In this document: positions 36,054 to 45,035 of the stretch, one piece after another | Layout: each line of letters starts with the position of its first letter | Position numbering within the stretch: position 1 is the first letter of the stretch | Origin: Alistipes_A hominis | Lineage (GTDB): Bacteria; Bacteroidota; Bacteroidia; Bacteroidales; Rikenellaceae | DNA length: 64,000 bases | Reading direction: 5' to 3' | Assembly (NCBI RefSeq): GCF_014288115.1 | Contig: NZ_JACOOK010000004.1 | Location: 218,485 to 282,484, forward strand | The notes under the pieces: generated by a model | What the model was told of the DNA's origin: nothing | Database searches by the model: none | The model's input: the letters and a program-made list of their open reading frames with translations, nothing else | Program-made: the position numbers and the translations under genes

Positions 36054-38129
36054 ATGATACGAAATACAATCCATACATTCCGGTCGAAATGCCGGGCGCT
36101 CGTTTGTTCACTGCTTACGCTGGCGGTGTTCCCGCAGTTCGTTTCCGGACAAGCCAAATCCGCCATGACCGATAAGCCGTTCGATGTGACCCGTTGGATC
36201 GAGACGCATTTCGCCAAAGGGAAAATTCCTCCGTTCTCCTTCGTTTACGACGGAAAACCGTCCCGCGAGCTGCTGAAAAAGTGGAAATACACGGCCGCCC
36301 GCGTCGAATCCGACGAACCGGAGGCGGTCGAATACTTGTATACGTACCTGGATCGTTCGACCGGACTTCAGGTTGAATGCCGGGTGAAAGGTTTTACCGA
36401 TTTCGATGCGGTCGAATGGGTCTTGAATTTTAAGAACGATTCGCAAGCCAATTCCGCGTCCATTTCTCAGGTCAAAGTGGTCGATCTCGATTTCGAATAC
36501 CCGCAAAAGGGCAATTTCATCCTGCATTACGCTGACGGAAGCCATGTTTCGAAGCACGATTTCCACCAGCGCACCAAGGTGCTTGCGCCGGGCGATTCGC
36601 TGTACATGGCCCCGCAGGGCGGACGTTCGTCGCAGGTGGCTTTTCCGTTCTTCAACATCGAGTCTCCCGCAGGGCAGGGCGTGATGGTGGCCGTCGGTTG
36701 GACGGGAACGTGGTTCGCCGATATCGCCGGTAAGACCGACCGCAGCGTGACGTTGGCCTCGGGCATGAAATACCTCGATACGTACCTCTATCCGCAGGAG
36801 TCGATCCGCACGCCGAGCATCTGCCTGCTGTTCTGGAAAGGCGACGACCGGATGGTCGGACACAACCGGTTCCGTCGGTTCGTGATGGCGCATCATACGC
36901 CGAAGGTGGATGGCAAGCCCGCCCATTTCCCCGAATCGTCGAGTTTCAACTATGGCGACCCGTCTCCATGCAACGAATACACCTGCCTGACAGCCGATTA
37001 TGCGATCGCGCTGATCCGGCGTTACAAGCAGTTCGACATCGTACCGGAAGTATTTTGGCTCGATGCCGGATGGTATTCGCAGGCGGCCGACTACAAGAAT
37101 CATAAGAACTGGGCCAATACGGTGGGCAACTGGACGGTCGATCGCGAGAAATTCCCCGACGGACTGAAGCCGGTTTCCGACGAAGCGCACAAGGTCGGGG
37201 CCAAGTTTATGGTATGGTTCGAACCCGAGCGGGTTATCAAAGGCTCCCAGTGGGCCGAGGAGCATCCCGAGTGGATGTTGGATGCCGGGACGGATGCCTA
37301 CCTGTTCGATCTGGGGAACCCGAAGGCGCTCGAATGGTTCTGCGACCAGATCGGCGAACTGATCGAGCAGAACGGCATCGACTATTACCGTCAGGATTTC
37401 AACATGGAACCGGATATCTTTTGGCAGAAGAACGATGAACCGGGCCGTACCGGAATCCGTGAGATCCGGCATATAGAAGGTCTGTACGCGTTTTGGGATT
37501 ACCTGCGGCAGCGTTTCCCGGGCCTGCTGGTCGACAACTGCGCGAGCGGCGGCCGCCGGATCGACCTCGAGGCCACTTCGCGCAGCGCCCCGATGTGGCG
37601 TACCGACTACAATTACGGCGAACCGGTCGGCTACCAGTGCCATACTTACGGGCTGGAGATGTACCTGCCGCAGCACGGCACGGGCGTGCAGAAGACCGAC
37701 AAGTTTACGTTCCGTTCGAGCCTCGGCACTTCGGTCGTTTACAACTGGAAGATCACCAACGGCTCCTCGTCGTTCTACGAAATACAGGACTGCATGAAGG
37801 AGTTCCGCGAAGTGCGGCCCTATTTCTACGAAGATTATTATCCGCTGACCGGTTCCGGCGACATCACCGGCGATAATATCTGGATGGCATACCAGCTCTA
37901 CCGGCCGTCCGATAAGAGCGGGTTCGTCGTGGCGTTCCGCCGGGAAGCCTGCCCCGACAAGACCCACACAGTGAAGTTGTCGGGCCTCGATCCGGATGCG
38001 GTTTATTCCGTTACGAATAAGGATACCGGCGAAACGGTGTCCAAGAGCGGCCGCGAACTGGCCGAAGGGTTCGTGCTGACGCTCGACCAGCCGCGCAGTT
38101 CGCTGCTGTTGAAATATCAGGCCGAATAG
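36054..38129 (+). CDS. Secreted GH36-type alpha-galactosidase-like enzyme (copy 2)
   Basis: Exported 691-aa paralog of the preceding gene and collinear with it from the signal peptide to the C terminus (both begin the mature part with ...RWIET.FA+GK+PPFSFVY). The predicted nucleophile is Asp448 in YYRQDFNMEP and the acid/base Asp518 in APMWRTDYNYG. Loop differences near the active site (DYYHYDDPDGYQGH in copy 1, DYNYGEPVGYQCH here) suggest different substrates. It starts 28 bases after copy 1. A GC-rich hairpin about 20 bases after the stop probably ends the operon. Confidence 0.88.
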   Translation: MIRNTIHTFRSKCRALVCSLLTLAVFPQFVSGQAKSAMTDKPFDVTRWIETHFAKGKIPPFSFVYDGKPSRELLKKWKYTAARVESDEPEAVEYLYTYLDRSTGLQVECRVKGFTDFDAVEWVLNFKNDSQANSASISQVKVVDLDFEYPQKGNFILHYADGSHVSKHDFHQRTKVLAPGDSLYMAPQGGRSSQVAFPFFNIESPAGQGVMVAVGWTGTWFADIAGKTDRSVTLASGMKYLDTYLYPQESIRTPSICLLFWKGDDRMVGHNRFRRFVMAHHTPKVDGKPAHFPESSSFNYGDPSPCNEYTCLTADYAIALIRRYKQFDIVPEVFWLDAGWYSQAADYKNHKNWANTVGNWTVDREKFPDGLKPVSDEAHKVGAKFMVWFEPERVIKGSQWAEEHPEWMLDAGTDAYLFDLGNPKALEWFCDQIGELIEQNGIDYYRQDFNMEPDIFWQKNDEPGRTGIREIRHIEGLYAFWDYLRQRFPGLLVDNCASGGRRIDLEATSRSAPMWRTDYNYGEPVGYQCHTYGLEMYLPQHGTGVQKTDKFTFRSSLGTSVVYNWKITNGSSSFYEIQDCMKEFREVRPYFYEDYYPLTGSGDITGDNIWMAYQLYRPSDKSGFVVAFRREACPDKTHTVKLSGLDPDAVYSVTNKDTGETVSKSGRELAEGFVLTLDQPRSSLLLKYQAE

Positions 38130-38150
38130 CGGGCCTGCCCGTATGTTATC

Positions 38151-38187
38151 GTACAAGGCGGGAACTCTTCGGATGTTCCCGCCTTGT
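38151..38187 (+). terminator. Strong hairpin after the glycosidase operon
   Basis: A 13- to 15-bp stem (ACAAGGCGGGAAC/GTTCCCGCCTTGT) with a 9-nt loop. No clear T run follows, so it may be a processing or stability element rather than a classical terminator. Confidence 0.55.
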
Positions 38188-38287
38188 CGTACGGTTCGTG
38201 TTGAATATCCGGATGTTATTCGTATCTTTAACACGTTTGGGCGAATAGGTAAAAGGAGTCTGAATTGAAATTAATAATATAAAACGG

Positions 38288-39457
38288 ATGAAAAGGATAT
38301 TTTACGTTGCTTGTGCCGTCCTGCTGTGCGCCTGCGTCGGACGTGCGGATCGCAATCGGGCGGGCGCGACCGATCCGATGAAGGCGGACGGAGGTCTGGT
38401 TTACGATGTGAAAAATTTCGGAGCTGTCGGCGACGGCGTGACCGACGATACGCGCGCCATCCAGTCCGCCCTGGATTATGCGGTGGATCACGGGGGCGGT
38501 ACGGTTTATTTCCCGAACGGCCTGTACCGGCTCGCTACGCTACAGGATACGTGCAAAGTGCGGGCCCACCTGATCGTGAAGCCCCGCCAAAGTCCGGGCC
38601 GCCGCGATTACGTGATGATCCGGCTGCAGGGCGAAAGCAGCGTCGTTACCCCGTGCTCGTATGCCAGTCATACGACCGAGGATAAAGCCGAAGTGTGGAA
38701 AAACGGCACCGTCCTGGTTTCGGACGCGGTCGGCGAGTTGCAGACCGATCCTGCGCAAGTCCCCGTATCCGTCCTGGCCGCCGGAGCCGGAGACAATCTC
38801 TATCTGCTGAACCAGGCGGTCGTAAGGCTGCAGGATCTCGCGTTCCAGGTGAAAGCCGAAGCGGGAAAATACCCGTACCTGTCCGGTGTGAACATGGCCT
38901 ATGCGGCGACCGTATATACCGATAATATCCTGATTTATTCGTCGATCCGAAATATGGCGCTGACCTCGCCGACCGGGGACGGGCACTATTCGGCCGGATT
39001 CATCGCTCCGCGCACCTGGTGCAATCCGGAGCAGGAATTCCGGAATATCTGTGTCAAAAGCGCCTTCCGGTTCGGCTTCGTCTTTTCCGAACATGCGAAC
39101 GGAAACAACCTGTCGGCGTGGAACTGCGACAACGCTTTCGTCTTTTCGAGAATGGATCATTCCGCCTGGTTCGGTCGGATCCACGCCCAGAATTGCGCGA
39201 ACATCGTTTCGTCGTTGAACGTGGAGTTCGCCGGACACGGCGTTGGAGACGCTTTTTTGAAAATAGAACAGGTAGGCATCGAGGTGAACAGCGGTCAGAA
39301 GCCGGTCGATTTCAACTACCGCTGTTTTGTAGACGATCCGGACAACCATTTGTACGGCACGTTGTATTACCACATCGTCAAATCGAACGTAGGGGCCGAT
39401 AACTCCTATTTCAAGGCCGACGGCGGCGCGCATCTGAAAGCGATTCCGTCGTTTTGA
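38288..39457 (+). CDS. Pectate lyase superfamily (beta-helix) lipoprotein
   Basis: Envelope protein of 389 aa with a lipoprotein signal (VLLCAC, Cys16). Residues ~40-85 carry the pectate-lyase-3/GH28-like opening DVKNFGAVGDGVTDDTRAIQ, followed by GGGTVYFPNGLY. The rest is consistent with a right-handed beta-helix, as in polygalacturonases and related enzymes. No polygalacturonase triad is obvious, so the activity is unknown. It follows the GH36 pair after a hairpin and has its own candidate promoter (TTGA at 38201-38204, TATCTTTA at 38223-38230). It probably helps degrade the same plant or host glycan. Confidence 0.8.
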   Translation: MKRIFYVACAVLLCACVGRADRNRAGATDPMKADGGLVYDVKNFGAVGDGVTDDTRAIQSALDYAVDHGGGTVYFPNGLYRLATLQDTCKVRAHLIVKPRQSPGRRDYVMIRLQGESSVVTPCSYASHTTEDKAEVWKNGTVLVSDAVGELQTDPAQVPVSVLAAGAGDNLYLLNQAVVRLQDLAFQVKAEAGKYPYLSGVNMAYAATVYTDNILIYSSIRNMALTSPTGDGHYSAGFIAPRTWCNPEQEFRNICVKSAFRFGFVFSEHANGNNLSAWNCDNAFVFSRMDHSAWFGRIHAQNCANIVSSLNVEFAGHGVGDAFLKIEQVGIEVNSGQKPVDFNYRCFVDDPDNHLYGTLYYHIVKSNVGADNSYFKADGGAHLKAIPSF

Positions 39458-39482
39458 CGGATCGGTTCGTTCCGGCGGTCCG

Positions 39483-40064
39483 CTATCGGGGGACGATTTC
39501 CCGGTAAAGCTGTTGTAGCCTTTTGCGGAGGAGGCCGATCGCGTAGTGTTTCCGCGACAACAGCGTGGGAACGGGAACCCCGGTCGTTTCGGCGATCTCT
39601 TTGTAGGGAATCCCGTCGTATTCGGTGAGTTCGAATACCGAACGTTGCTCGGGCGGAAGCTCCGACAGCGCCAGTTCGATTTCTTCCCGGATCAGTTCGT
39701 TGCGGAACATGATCTCCGGATCGTTCCCGTCGTCGGCCAGGAAGTCCGACAGCGAGTCGAGGAAATAGTCGTCCTCGTTTTCCTGCCGGGTTTCGGGTAG
39801 CGCCTGCTCCCGTTTCTTTCGCCGGCGGTCGATGATGCGGTTTGTAACCGCTTGGTAGAGCCAGGCCGACAGGTATTCGATGGGATTCTCCTGCAGATCC
39901 GTTTTCGTCAGTTTGTAGAAAACGTCCTGGAGGATGTCTTCCGTATCTTCCGCCGAGTCCACCCTATGTCGGATATACCCTTCGAGTTCCGGCTTGTACT
40001 GATCGTAGACCAGCGGCAGGTCGCTTCGGGAGTCGAGTCTCCGTTTCTTTTTAACGGCTGTCAT
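39483..40064 (-). CDS. ECF-type RNA polymerase sigma factor
   Basis: Sigma-70 family factor of 193 aa. Region 2 covers about residues 20-85 (DTEDILQDVFYKL, then LSAWLYQAVTNRIIDRRR). An acidic linker precedes region 4 (LSELPPEQRSVFELTEYDG, then PYKEIAETTGVPVPTLLSRK), which binds the -35-like element. Its start overlaps the end of the membrane-protein gene by 14 bases, so the two are translationally coupled. No FecR-type anti-sigma gene is adjacent. The membrane partner may have that role. Confidence 0.9.
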   Translation of the reverse strand: MTAVKKKRRLDSRSDLPLVYDQYKPELEGYIRHRVDSAEDTEDILQDVFYKLTKTDLQENPIEYLSAWLYQAVTNRIIDRRRKKREQALPETRQENEDDYFLDSLSDFLADDGNDPEIMFRNELIREEIELALSELPPEQRSVFELTEYDGIPYKEIAETTGVPVPTLLSRKHYAIGLLRKRLQQLYREIVPR

Positions 40065-40425
40065 GGTCGGTTTTTTCCGGTTGATCCGGGCCGCAGCCGA
40101 ACATCTGCCGGCGGATGTACTCCCTGCGTTCCTCTTTGCCCATCGCCCGGATCCTGTCCCGCATCGCGGCGCGCTCTTTCCACGTGGGGAAAGTAGGCCC
40201 TGACCGGCGGAGGGCGTTCATGCCGAAACAGTGCCTTCCCATCCCGCCGAACAACAGTTTGTTCAGCAGCACCAGGCCCGCCGCCTGCCAGAAGGTAACG
40301 GCCGTCCAGCCGATGATCTGCGGGACGAGCCAGTTCCACAGCAACATGACCGCGGTAGATGCCGCGCCGAATACGGCGATGAAGATCGACGTTCCGATCA
40401 GGCCTCTCAGAAATTTGTTTTTCAT
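40051..40425 (-). CDS. Small membrane protein coupled to ECF sigma factor
   Basis: Protein of 124 aa with two hydrophobic segments (about residues 8-30, containing IFIAVFGAASTAVMLLWNWL, and 38-58, containing VTFWQAAGLVLLNKLLFGG). A basic, helical C-terminal half follows (TWKERAAMRDRIRAMGKEER) and would face the cytoplasm. Similar WNWL...TFWQA.GL.LL.K.LFGG proteins occur beside ECF sigma genes in Bacteroidota, so it may be a regulator of the sigma factor. It lies upstream of the sigma gene and overlaps it by 14 bases. Confidence 0.75.
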   Translation of the reverse strand: MKNKFLRGLIGTSIFIAVFGAASTAVMLLWNWLVPQIIGWTAVTFWQAAGLVLLNKLLFGGMGRHCFGMNALRRSGPTFPTWKERAAMRDRIRAMGKEERREYIRRQMFGCGPDQPEKTDHDSR

Positions 40426-40777
40426 GGTATCGTGTTTTTGTCGTTTTGTTCTTCGCGGGCGAACGTTCGCCCGTATTCCCTGACGAACGTGAACGGAAGA
40501 TATTTTATAAAATAGCGATTAATCGCGACAACGTGTTTTTCGGGATTTTTCGGTCGGTAGTACCGCATAGATGTTCGTAAGGCGTAAAGGGACTCCCTTT
40601 ACGCCTTATTTGAACCTACCTTCGGTCTGTTTAAGTGAGATAATACGACTACGTGCGAACAGAAATGTTAAAAATACGTCAAAATGGAGCGAATTTCCCG
40701 CTCTGTTTTTGTTGAAAGCCGTCGTTAATTTATTCAGCGATTTTCAGATTATTTTGACGAGATCCATGACCTTGAGG
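40426..40777. other. Intergenic region with two inverted repeats
   Basis: No gene is seen here. It holds an 18-bp perfect palindrome at 40456-40473 and a 13-bp inverted repeat at 40580-40608 (AAGGCGTAAAGGG/CCCTTTACGCCTT), plus a weak hairpin near 40687-40703. The second repeat may end transcription of the FG-GAP gene (minus), but a T run is missing. Confidence 0.5.
40456..40473. promoter_or_regulatory. 18-bp perfect palindrome upstream of the sigma-factor operon
   Basis: CGGGCGAACGTTCGCCCG is perfectly palindromic. It lies 30 bases upstream of the membrane-protein start, a position suited to an operator. The binding protein is unknown. Confidence 0.55.
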
Positions 40778-43700
40778 TTATTTGTTTTTCACTTCGAACC
40801 CGCTTTCCGTTTCATAACTTTCCCCGTCGGCCGTATGTACGATTACTTTCAGGATGCAGTGCCCGTCCGGCACCTCGGCGGTATCCCATAAGTTGTCGTC
40901 GCCGTAGGCCACGTAAGGAGCGGATTTTTCCGTGCAAATTTTTTCTCCGTTAATATAAAAATCGACTCCCGTGACAGATTTATTTCCCGTGACCGTCGCG
41001 ACGTAAGGGACTTTGCCGGACAATACGATGCCCACGGTCGGGGAGACTATTTCGACTTTGATACCTTCGCCCGTCAGGTATTCCTCCGATTGTTCCGGCA
41101 GTTTCTGTAATTGGACGTTGCGCGTATTGAGGCCCTTTGTCTTTTCGGTCAGGTTTTCGAAATCGAGTATCCTGAAGACTTTGTTCCCCTGTTTGCGGTC
41201 GAAATTCGCAGCTTTGAATATTGGGAATTTTTCGCCGTCGAAATAATCGTGAGAGTAGAGCGATATGCGTCCCGATTCGGTACCCACCAGCAGGTCGGGG
41301 CGGCCGTCGCCGTCGAAATCGAACACGCATGGCATACAACAGTGCCAGGCGTCATGGCCGTCGGAACCGGTCCATTCCACAAAGTAACCGCCGCGCGCCA
41401 TCATATAATCGTATTCGAATACGGGATCTTCGTTCGTGCCGACATTTATGGCGATAGTCATGTTTCCGCCGCCCAGGTAATTGCGCGGCTCGCCTATTAT
41501 CAGGTCTAAACGACCGTCTCCGTTCCAATCGGCGACGTCCATATTGAAACGTCCCTGACCGCCGGGGTGGGTCAGGCGTCCTATATGGAAAACCGAGCCG
41601 TCGGCTTTGCGCAGTTTGCGTTTGTTTTCCAAGACTTCCGGATTATGTGCGGACTGCGAATACATCACCAGGTCGCTCCGGTCGTCCAGTACTATAAAAT
41701 CCAGTCGCCCGTCTCCGTTCCAGTCGGCGACGCCGGGCCTGTTGCGCCATGGGGTCACGAGCGGCTGGTTCCCGTAATAGAAATTGCGTACATTCTTCGA
41801 CAGTACCGGTTTTTGTCGCGTCCCGGTATTCTCTATCCACCGGACTTTGCCCAGGCAGTCGGAAATAATGATGTCCAGGTCGCCGTCGCCGTCCACATCC
41901 CTCGGAACGCATGAGAGGTATCCCCAATACTGTTCTTCCATACCCTGTACGGTACCGCCGTTCTCCACGGCATTGAAAAAGAATGGCTCCCCGGAATCGT
42001 CTTGCAAGAATACGCCGCCTTTATAATTCGGCTGAGTAGGCGTCCCGGTGTTCTCGAACAGCATGATGTTGCCGCCGCATCCTCCCGATATTAGGTCGAG
42101 GTCGCCGTCGTCGTCCCAATCCACGGCGTAGGGGGTCGGCGAGTCGTTATGCACGAGTACCCCGCCTTGCTGGAAGAATCTTATCGGCTCTTCGAATTCG
42201 AGACTGCCCTGAACGCCCTTGTTGCGGAACAGCCAGTAGAATCCTTGCCATGCCGTGCATACGATATCGACGTATCCGTCGCCGTCCCAATCCAAAGGGA
42301 AGGGTTTGAGCGACATGTCACCCGAAATATATGGATCGTCACCGAAATATCCGAAAGGTACTTTGTTCACTTCCGCAACAGGCAGCTCGCCGTCCACACC
42401 TTTGTTCGTCAATACGAACAAGTCGCTGTTGGCCGTGCCTACCAGAAGGTCGGGACGGCCGTCGTTATCCATGTCTGCCGCCTTCAGCGCAGACCATGAC
42501 GAATTGGGAAATTCAACGGGACGGCCGTCGGGAGTATGAACGACCTGCGGCGTACGTTTGCCGTTACGGGTGAGTTCCACAACGATGTCTCCTTTCATAT
42601 TGTGGTAACGGTTGGTGCGCGGATGCCTGCGGAATCGGACGCGGTCGGACACGCCGTCGCCATCCCAGTCGAGCGTTATATACGAAAGTTCCGGCGACGG
42701 AAGTCGGTCGGTGGGCAGGGCACGGCTGCGGGGCAGGAACCTGGGTTCGCTGTTGCTGCCTATGTTGCGTTGCAACCAGGTTCCCCCGTCCGTTCTTATC
42801 CCATAAATATCGAAATCGCCGTCTCCGTCCGCATCGACCGCTTCGAATTGCATGCCCGGCCATCCGAGCCATGACATGTTAGGCTCCGAGGCATCGTAGG
42901 TCAGCAGTTCGCCGACTCCGAGGTTGAGGTTTCCGGCCTGCGGTCGGGGGCCTTCCGCATGGGAGGCGGCAAAGTATATCTCGTATCCGGCGGCTCCTTC
43001 GGGAGCTTTCCACTTGAGGGTGCCGTTGCGCAGGTAATGGTCGCTCAGCGACGACAGCGGATCGCCGAAAGAGACGGGACAGTCGGTTTTCTTTCCATCC
43101 GTGTCTACGGCGAAAATACGTACGGAAGCGGGATCTACGGGCCGGTTTTGCCCCGCCGCCAGCAATAGTCTCGCAAAATCGAGATCCGCCCATACGGGCG
43201 CTCCGGCGCTGTTGTCGTCGGTGCTGCCGGTTATCCTGTACGGTAACTCGGGCGCCGCCCAATTGCCGTCGGAGCGGAGGCGCTTTTCGACGATGTCGTA
43301 GCGGTTCTCTTTCGGGAGTTCCGCGATAAGCGGTTCGTCTACGGATTCCAGTCTCAGACCGTCTATCCAGGCCGTACCCGCAGAACCATAGAATTTTATC
43401 GTAAGAGTGCCTTTATCCAGTCCCGGCGGAACCCTGAACGTACGTTCGAGATAGCTGAAAGGTGTATTCCGATTGTATTGGGAGAGTGTATATGTGAATC
43501 CTTCTCCCGAAAAAGTAAGCTCTACAATGGCGTCCCGCCGGTAATTTACCTTCTCCGTTTTAACCCATCCCCCCAGGCGCATGAATTCTCCCCGGAGGGA
43601 GTCGAATTCGAAAGTAACGGAAGCGTCGGCATAACTTTTCATGCCGTCCCCTGCCACTTTAAGGGAGCCTTTTCCGATCACTCCTTCCAAAGTATCTATG

Positions 43701-43867
43701 CTCCATGACGTTTCGGGCGTAAATTTCCATCCGGAAAGAGCCTGTCCCTGTGAAAAATCTTCATCCAGCCACACTTTCGTTTCAGGCTGTACGGTACAGG
43801 AGGATAGCAGACTAACGGTAGCCAGCAAGTTCAATACAAAGGCGGTGGTTCTAAGCGTCGTCGTCAT
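40778..43867 (-). CDS. FG-GAP/VCBS repeat lipoprotein
   Basis: Large envelope lipoprotein of 1029 aa with lipobox LLSSC (Cys24). Residues ~30-180 form a carbohydrate-binding-like jelly roll (W.LDEDFSQGQALSGWKF...). Residues ~320-900 hold at least seven blade repeats with Ca2+-type DxDxDG loops (VDADGDGDFD, LDWDGDGVSD, MDNDGRPD, VDGDGDLD, DWNGDGRLD twice, DFDGDGRPD), consistent with a beta-propeller. An Ig-like C-terminal domain (VGIVLSGKVPYVATVTGN...) ends it. Such proteins in Bacteroidota bind or cleave polysaccharides, but no catalytic motif is recognised. Its start is close to the tRNA-Arg gene. Confidence 0.8.
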   Translation of the reverse strand: MTTTLRTTAFVLNLLATVSLLSSCTVQPETKVWLDEDFSQGQALSGWKFTPETSWSIDTLEGVIGKGSLKVAGDGMKSYADASVTFEFDSLRGEFMRLGGWVKTEKVNYRRDAIVELTFSGEGFTYTLSQYNRNTPFSYLERTFRVPPGLDKGTLTIKFYGSAGTAWIDGLRLESVDEPLIAELPKENRYDIVEKRLRSDGNWAAPELPYRITGSTDDNSAGAPVWADLDFARLLLAAGQNRPVDPASVRIFAVDTDGKKTDCPVSFGDPLSSLSDHYLRNGTLKWKAPEGAAGYEIYFAASHAEGPRPQAGNLNLGVGELLTYDASEPNMSWLGWPGMQFEAVDADGDGDFDIYGIRTDGGTWLQRNIGSNSEPRFLPRSRALPTDRLPSPELSYITLDWDGDGVSDRVRFRRHPRTNRYHNMKGDIVVELTRNGKRTPQVVHTPDGRPVEFPNSSWSALKAADMDNDGRPDLLVGTANSDLFVLTNKGVDGELPVAEVNKVPFGYFGDDPYISGDMSLKPFPLDWDGDGYVDIVCTAWQGFYWLFRNKGVQGSLEFEEPIRFFQQGGVLVHNDSPTPYAVDWDDDGDLDLISGGCGGNIMLFENTGTPTQPNYKGGVFLQDDSGEPFFFNAVENGGTVQGMEEQYWGYLSCVPRDVDGDGDLDIIISDCLGKVRWIENTGTRQKPVLSKNVRNFYYGNQPLVTPWRNRPGVADWNGDGRLDFIVLDDRSDLVMYSQSAHNPEVLENKRKLRKADGSVFHIGRLTHPGGQGRFNMDVADWNGDGRLDLIIGEPRNYLGGGNMTIAINVGTNEDPVFEYDYMMARGGYFVEWTGSDGHDAWHCCMPCVFDFDGDGRPDLLVGTESGRISLYSHDYFDGEKFPIFKAANFDRKQGNKVFRILDFENLTEKTKGLNTRNVQLQKLPEQSEEYLTGEGIKVEIVSPTVGIVLSGKVPYVATVTGNKSVTGVDFYINGEKICTEKSAPYVAYGDDNLWDTAEVPDGHCILKVIVHTADGESYETESGFEVKNK

Positions 43868-43997
43868 TATCGTAAGTTAATTGGAAAATTTTGAAGTTTG
43901 CAGGCGAATGTGATATCTCAGAAAACACTTTCTCTTTCAGAAAGTACCGCGTACGGTATTCGGAAACAAAAATAGCGTTGATTGTCAACGCTATTAG

Positions 43998-44069
43998 TAC
44001 CCCCGACGGGAATCGAACCCATATCACCAGAACCGGAATCTGCCATTCTATCCATTGAACTACAGGGGC
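43998..44069 (-). tRNA. tRNA-Arg (anticodon CCG)
   Basis: On the minus strand: acceptor GCCCCTG pairs with CGGGGGT (with G-T pairs), D-arm GTTCAATGGATAGAAT, anticodon loop TTCCGGT giving CCG, and T-arm GGGTTCGATTCCC. CCA is not encoded. It stands alone between the FG-GAP gene and the glycosyltransferase gene. Confidence 0.93.
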
Positions 44070-44203
44070 GGTCTTCGAATTGCAGCACAAAGATGCAACA
44101 TTTTCGGATTTAATACAAATCTTGACGCCGATTAAGTGTTAAAATTTGCAGAATCCCGTTCCGGCGGCCGTTTCCGTACCGCCGTTTCTGCCTCCCGGCC
44201 GGA

Positions 44204-44830
44204 TTACTTCCACGAACCGGCGAAGTGGTGGATGCAGTACGTGTTGTCCGTTATCGTGATTTTTCCGGTTTTGTAATCTTTCGGGCAGAAGTAGTCTTTC
44301 GGGAAGATGTGCAGGGAGTCGTCGTAAATCTGGAACGTGTTGTCCAGTTTTACGCCCCGCTTTTTCAGAATGCGCGAGATTATGACCGTGCTCGGGGTTT
44401 TGTTCAACCGGCCGTTCCAGCGGATGAACGGTTTCCTGTTCATGTATTTCCAGTACTCGTCGGTCCATGCGGCTCCTTTCTCGCTGCCGACGATCCCGGT
44501 GTGCAGCAGCGTGTCGGATTCGAAACTCATGAAGGCGGGCAGTTCCAGCAGCGGATCGAGGTTTTTGATGATTTCGATATCGGTATCCAGCCAGATGCCG
44601 CCGTGCTCCCGCAATAACTGCAGCCGGACCGGGTCGATGACGAACGCATATTTCTTTTTCTGGTAGGCCTGCCGCGTGAACTTGATCGAGTTTACGTCGT
44701 AGTTGTCTTCGTTCCAGAGCATCAGCTTGTAGTCGGGCAGGAATTTTTTCCACGATTCGATGCACTTCAGGTTGTCTTCCGGCATCGGACCGCGTCCGAA
44801 CCAGCAGTAATGGATAATTTTCGGTATCAT
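44204..44830 (-). CDS. Glycosyltransferase, GT32/OCH1-like
   Basis: Cytoplasmic sugar transferase of 208 aa with the Gly_transf_sug fold. It opens IPKIIHYCWFGRGPMPE and has the metal- and nucleotide-binding DxD motif in HGGIWLDTDIEIIKNLDPLL near residues 80-90. The C terminus ends in IHHFAGSWK, which is typical of these short capsular or LPS transferases. Full length for the small GT32 group. It stands alone, without a polysaccharide cluster around it, so the acceptor is unknown. Confidence 0.88.
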   Translation of the reverse strand: MIPKIIHYCWFGRGPMPEDNLKCIESWKKFLPDYKLMLWNEDNYDVNSIKFTRQAYQKKKYAFVIDPVRLQLLREHGGIWLDTDIEIIKNLDPLLELPAFMSFESDTLLHTGIVGSEKGAAWTDEYWKYMNRKPFIRWNGRLNKTPSTVIISRILKKRGVKLDNTFQIYDDSLHIFPKDYFCPKDYKTGKITITDNTYCIHHFAGSWK

Positions 44831-45035
44831 AATTTGTCAGGTATGGTGCAAAAGTAGTTCTTTAAAATATAAAAGTAATGATTTTTCCGGAATATCGCGG
44901 CGCTCCGGCGCGGAATCCGCCGGATTGCCGTCCCGGGGATGTCGTCGCGGGGATAATTCTTCGGAGAAGGTGGGGCGGCGAATTGCATATTTTTGTACCT
45001 TTGTCACTCTGTCGAAATTATTAAAAACAATATAG

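Noticed and set aside
36108..38234. Antisense open frame of 708 codons opposite GH36 copy 2
   Set aside because: Codon-bias shadow of a strongly supported enzyme gene.
40579..40608. 13-bp inverted repeat considered as a classical terminator of the FG-GAP gene
   Set aside because: No T run on either strand and 170 bases from the stop; only noted in the intergenic entry.
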